Part shown: one piece after another, positions 13,975 to 14,483 of the stretch
Position numbering within the stretch: position 1 is the first letter of the stretch
Layout of the letters: each line of letters begins with the position of its first letter
Assembly: GCA_964540765.1 (NCBI GenBank)
Contig: CAZINW010000048.1
Location: 1 to 14,483, forward strand
DNA length: 14,483 nucleotides
Source: CAZJLN01 sp964540765
GTDB taxonomy: Bacteria; Chloroflexota; Anaerolineae; Anaerolineales; Anaerolineaceae
Direction: 5' to 3'
Translations under genes and position numbers: made by a program
Notes under the pieces: model-generated
Databases searched by the model: none
What the model was told of the DNA's origin: nothing
Seen by the model: only the letters and a program-made list of their open reading frames with translations

Positions 13975-14483
13975 TTATCCTGCATTGATTGGAATTTTCT
14001 TGCCTAGAGATGCCAGGTAGATGGCAAACTGCTCAACACCGTCAACCCCAATCAACTTATTGACCAGGTCATCATCATATGCACCGATGGCACAAACGCC
14101 GCTGTCGATCGATTCGGCTGCCAGATAAAGATTCTGACAGGCATGACCTGCATCAAGGTAGAGGTAGCGATAGGCACGTGAACCATAGCGCCAACTGGTG
14201 CGGTAAGGATTTGCGACCCAAATGAAAGTGACCGCGCTGCTTGCGACATGTTGTTGCTCTAGGGCGGCAGTGGTGAGTGCCTGGTTGACATATGCTCCCA
14301 GGCTGACGATCTCCAGTTGATGGGTATCAGCCATGAAATGATAGAGCCCCGCTTCAAGTTCCTGCACACGATTGATCGAAAGGTAGGTCTCAAATGGGTG
14401 ATGGGAGCCCGCAGAAGGGACAGTGCGGAATGTCATACCATACTTTTGTGAGATTTTCTTAATGCCCTGTGACATCCATAATA
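13975..14483 (-). CDS. SagB-type nitroreductase, 5' end cut by the window edge
   Basis: The C-terminal part (about 168 residues visible) of a nitroreductase-fold flavoprotein of the SagB-like oxidoreductase type. The frame stays open to the window edge, giving L-W before MSQGI, which matches the internal LLWAAQGI-type motif of the family. The ATG at 14475 is therefore internal and not a start. Next comes the family block FRTVPSAGSHHPFETYLSIN, in place of R..PSAG..YPLE.Y, then GLYHF, a Tyr-rich region (YRYLYLDAGHACQNLYLAA) and SGVCAIGAYDDDLVNKLIGV. SagB relatives oxidise azoline rings in peptide natural products, but many stand-alone members have other roles, and no azoline-peptide genes are visible here. 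It precedes the nucleoside phosphorylase-like gene by 12 bases. Confidence 0.8.
   Translation of the reverse strand, partial: LWMSQGIKKISQKYGMTFRTVPSAGSHHPFETYLSINRVQELEAGLYHFMADTHQLEIVSLGAYVNQALTTAALEQQHVASSAVTFIWVANPYRTSWRYGSRAYRYLYLDAGHACQNLYLAAESIDSGVCAIGAYDDDLVNKLIGVDGVEQFAIYLASLGKKIPINAG

Noticed and set aside
1..14483. CRISPR array, insertion sequence, prophage, tRNA or rRNA genes
   Set aside because: No regularly spaced repeats, transposase or integrase motifs, terminal repeats, or tRNA/rRNA signatures were seen on either strand.

Overview
The window looks like a chromosomal segment from a Chloroflexota bacterium, most likely class Anaerolineae. This is inferred from protein character: a short housekeeping sigma factor, a secreted-type TIM-barrel/NTF2 fusion, an archaeal-style adenosine-specific kinase, and lipoproteins with Thr/Pro-rich linkers. 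No marker here fixes the genus. Coding density is high, composition is moderate in GC, and there is no sign of phage, insertion sequence, CRISPR, tRNA or rRNA.

Layout, left to right. (1) 39-1049, minus: a cobalamin/iron-type ABC substrate-binding lipoprotein. (2) 1050-1547: a roughly 500 bp gap holding a probable broken small gene (TM + coiled coil, septum-initiator-like) on the minus strand, and a textbook promoter for the next gene. (3) 1548-3995, plus: a type IIA topoisomerase A subunit (gyrA/parC type), closed by a bidirectional terminator. (4) 7540-4055, minus: a compact four-gene run encoding a PhnD-like binding lipoprotein, a SanA/DUF218 membrane protein, an HD-domain hydrolase and a TIM-barrel + NTF2-like protein. 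(5) 7697-8735, plus: adenosine-specific kinase family protein and a nitroreductase, divergent from the run and separated from it by a palindrome-rich regulatory region. (6) 9363-8752, minus: an RdgB/HAM1 nucleotide pyrophosphatase. (7) 9471-13140, plus: YceD/DUF177 protein, the RpoD/SigA sigma factor and methionyl-tRNA synthetase, with a structured rpoD-metG gap. (8) 13962-13261 and beyond 14483, minus: a nucleoside phosphorylase-superfamily protein preceded by a SagB-type nitroreductase cut by the window edge.

Most genes are ordinary housekeeping or accessory metabolism (DNA topology, transcription, translation, nucleotide pool cleaning). No obviously new defence or mobile system is present. 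The most interesting parts are regulatory. The rpoD-metG gap contains a TATAAT box, a 13-codon Met-containing mini-ORF, a strong hairpin starting at its stop codon and a terminator hairpin, in the order expected of a transcription attenuator for methionyl-tRNA synthetase. The rdgB/yceD promoters share one palindromic -35. Three palindromes crowd the 7547-7696 divergent region. Also worth a look are the gyrase subunit, which lacks the usual GyrA-box and has Met at the quinolone-contact Ser position, and the unrecognised four-gene minus-strand run.
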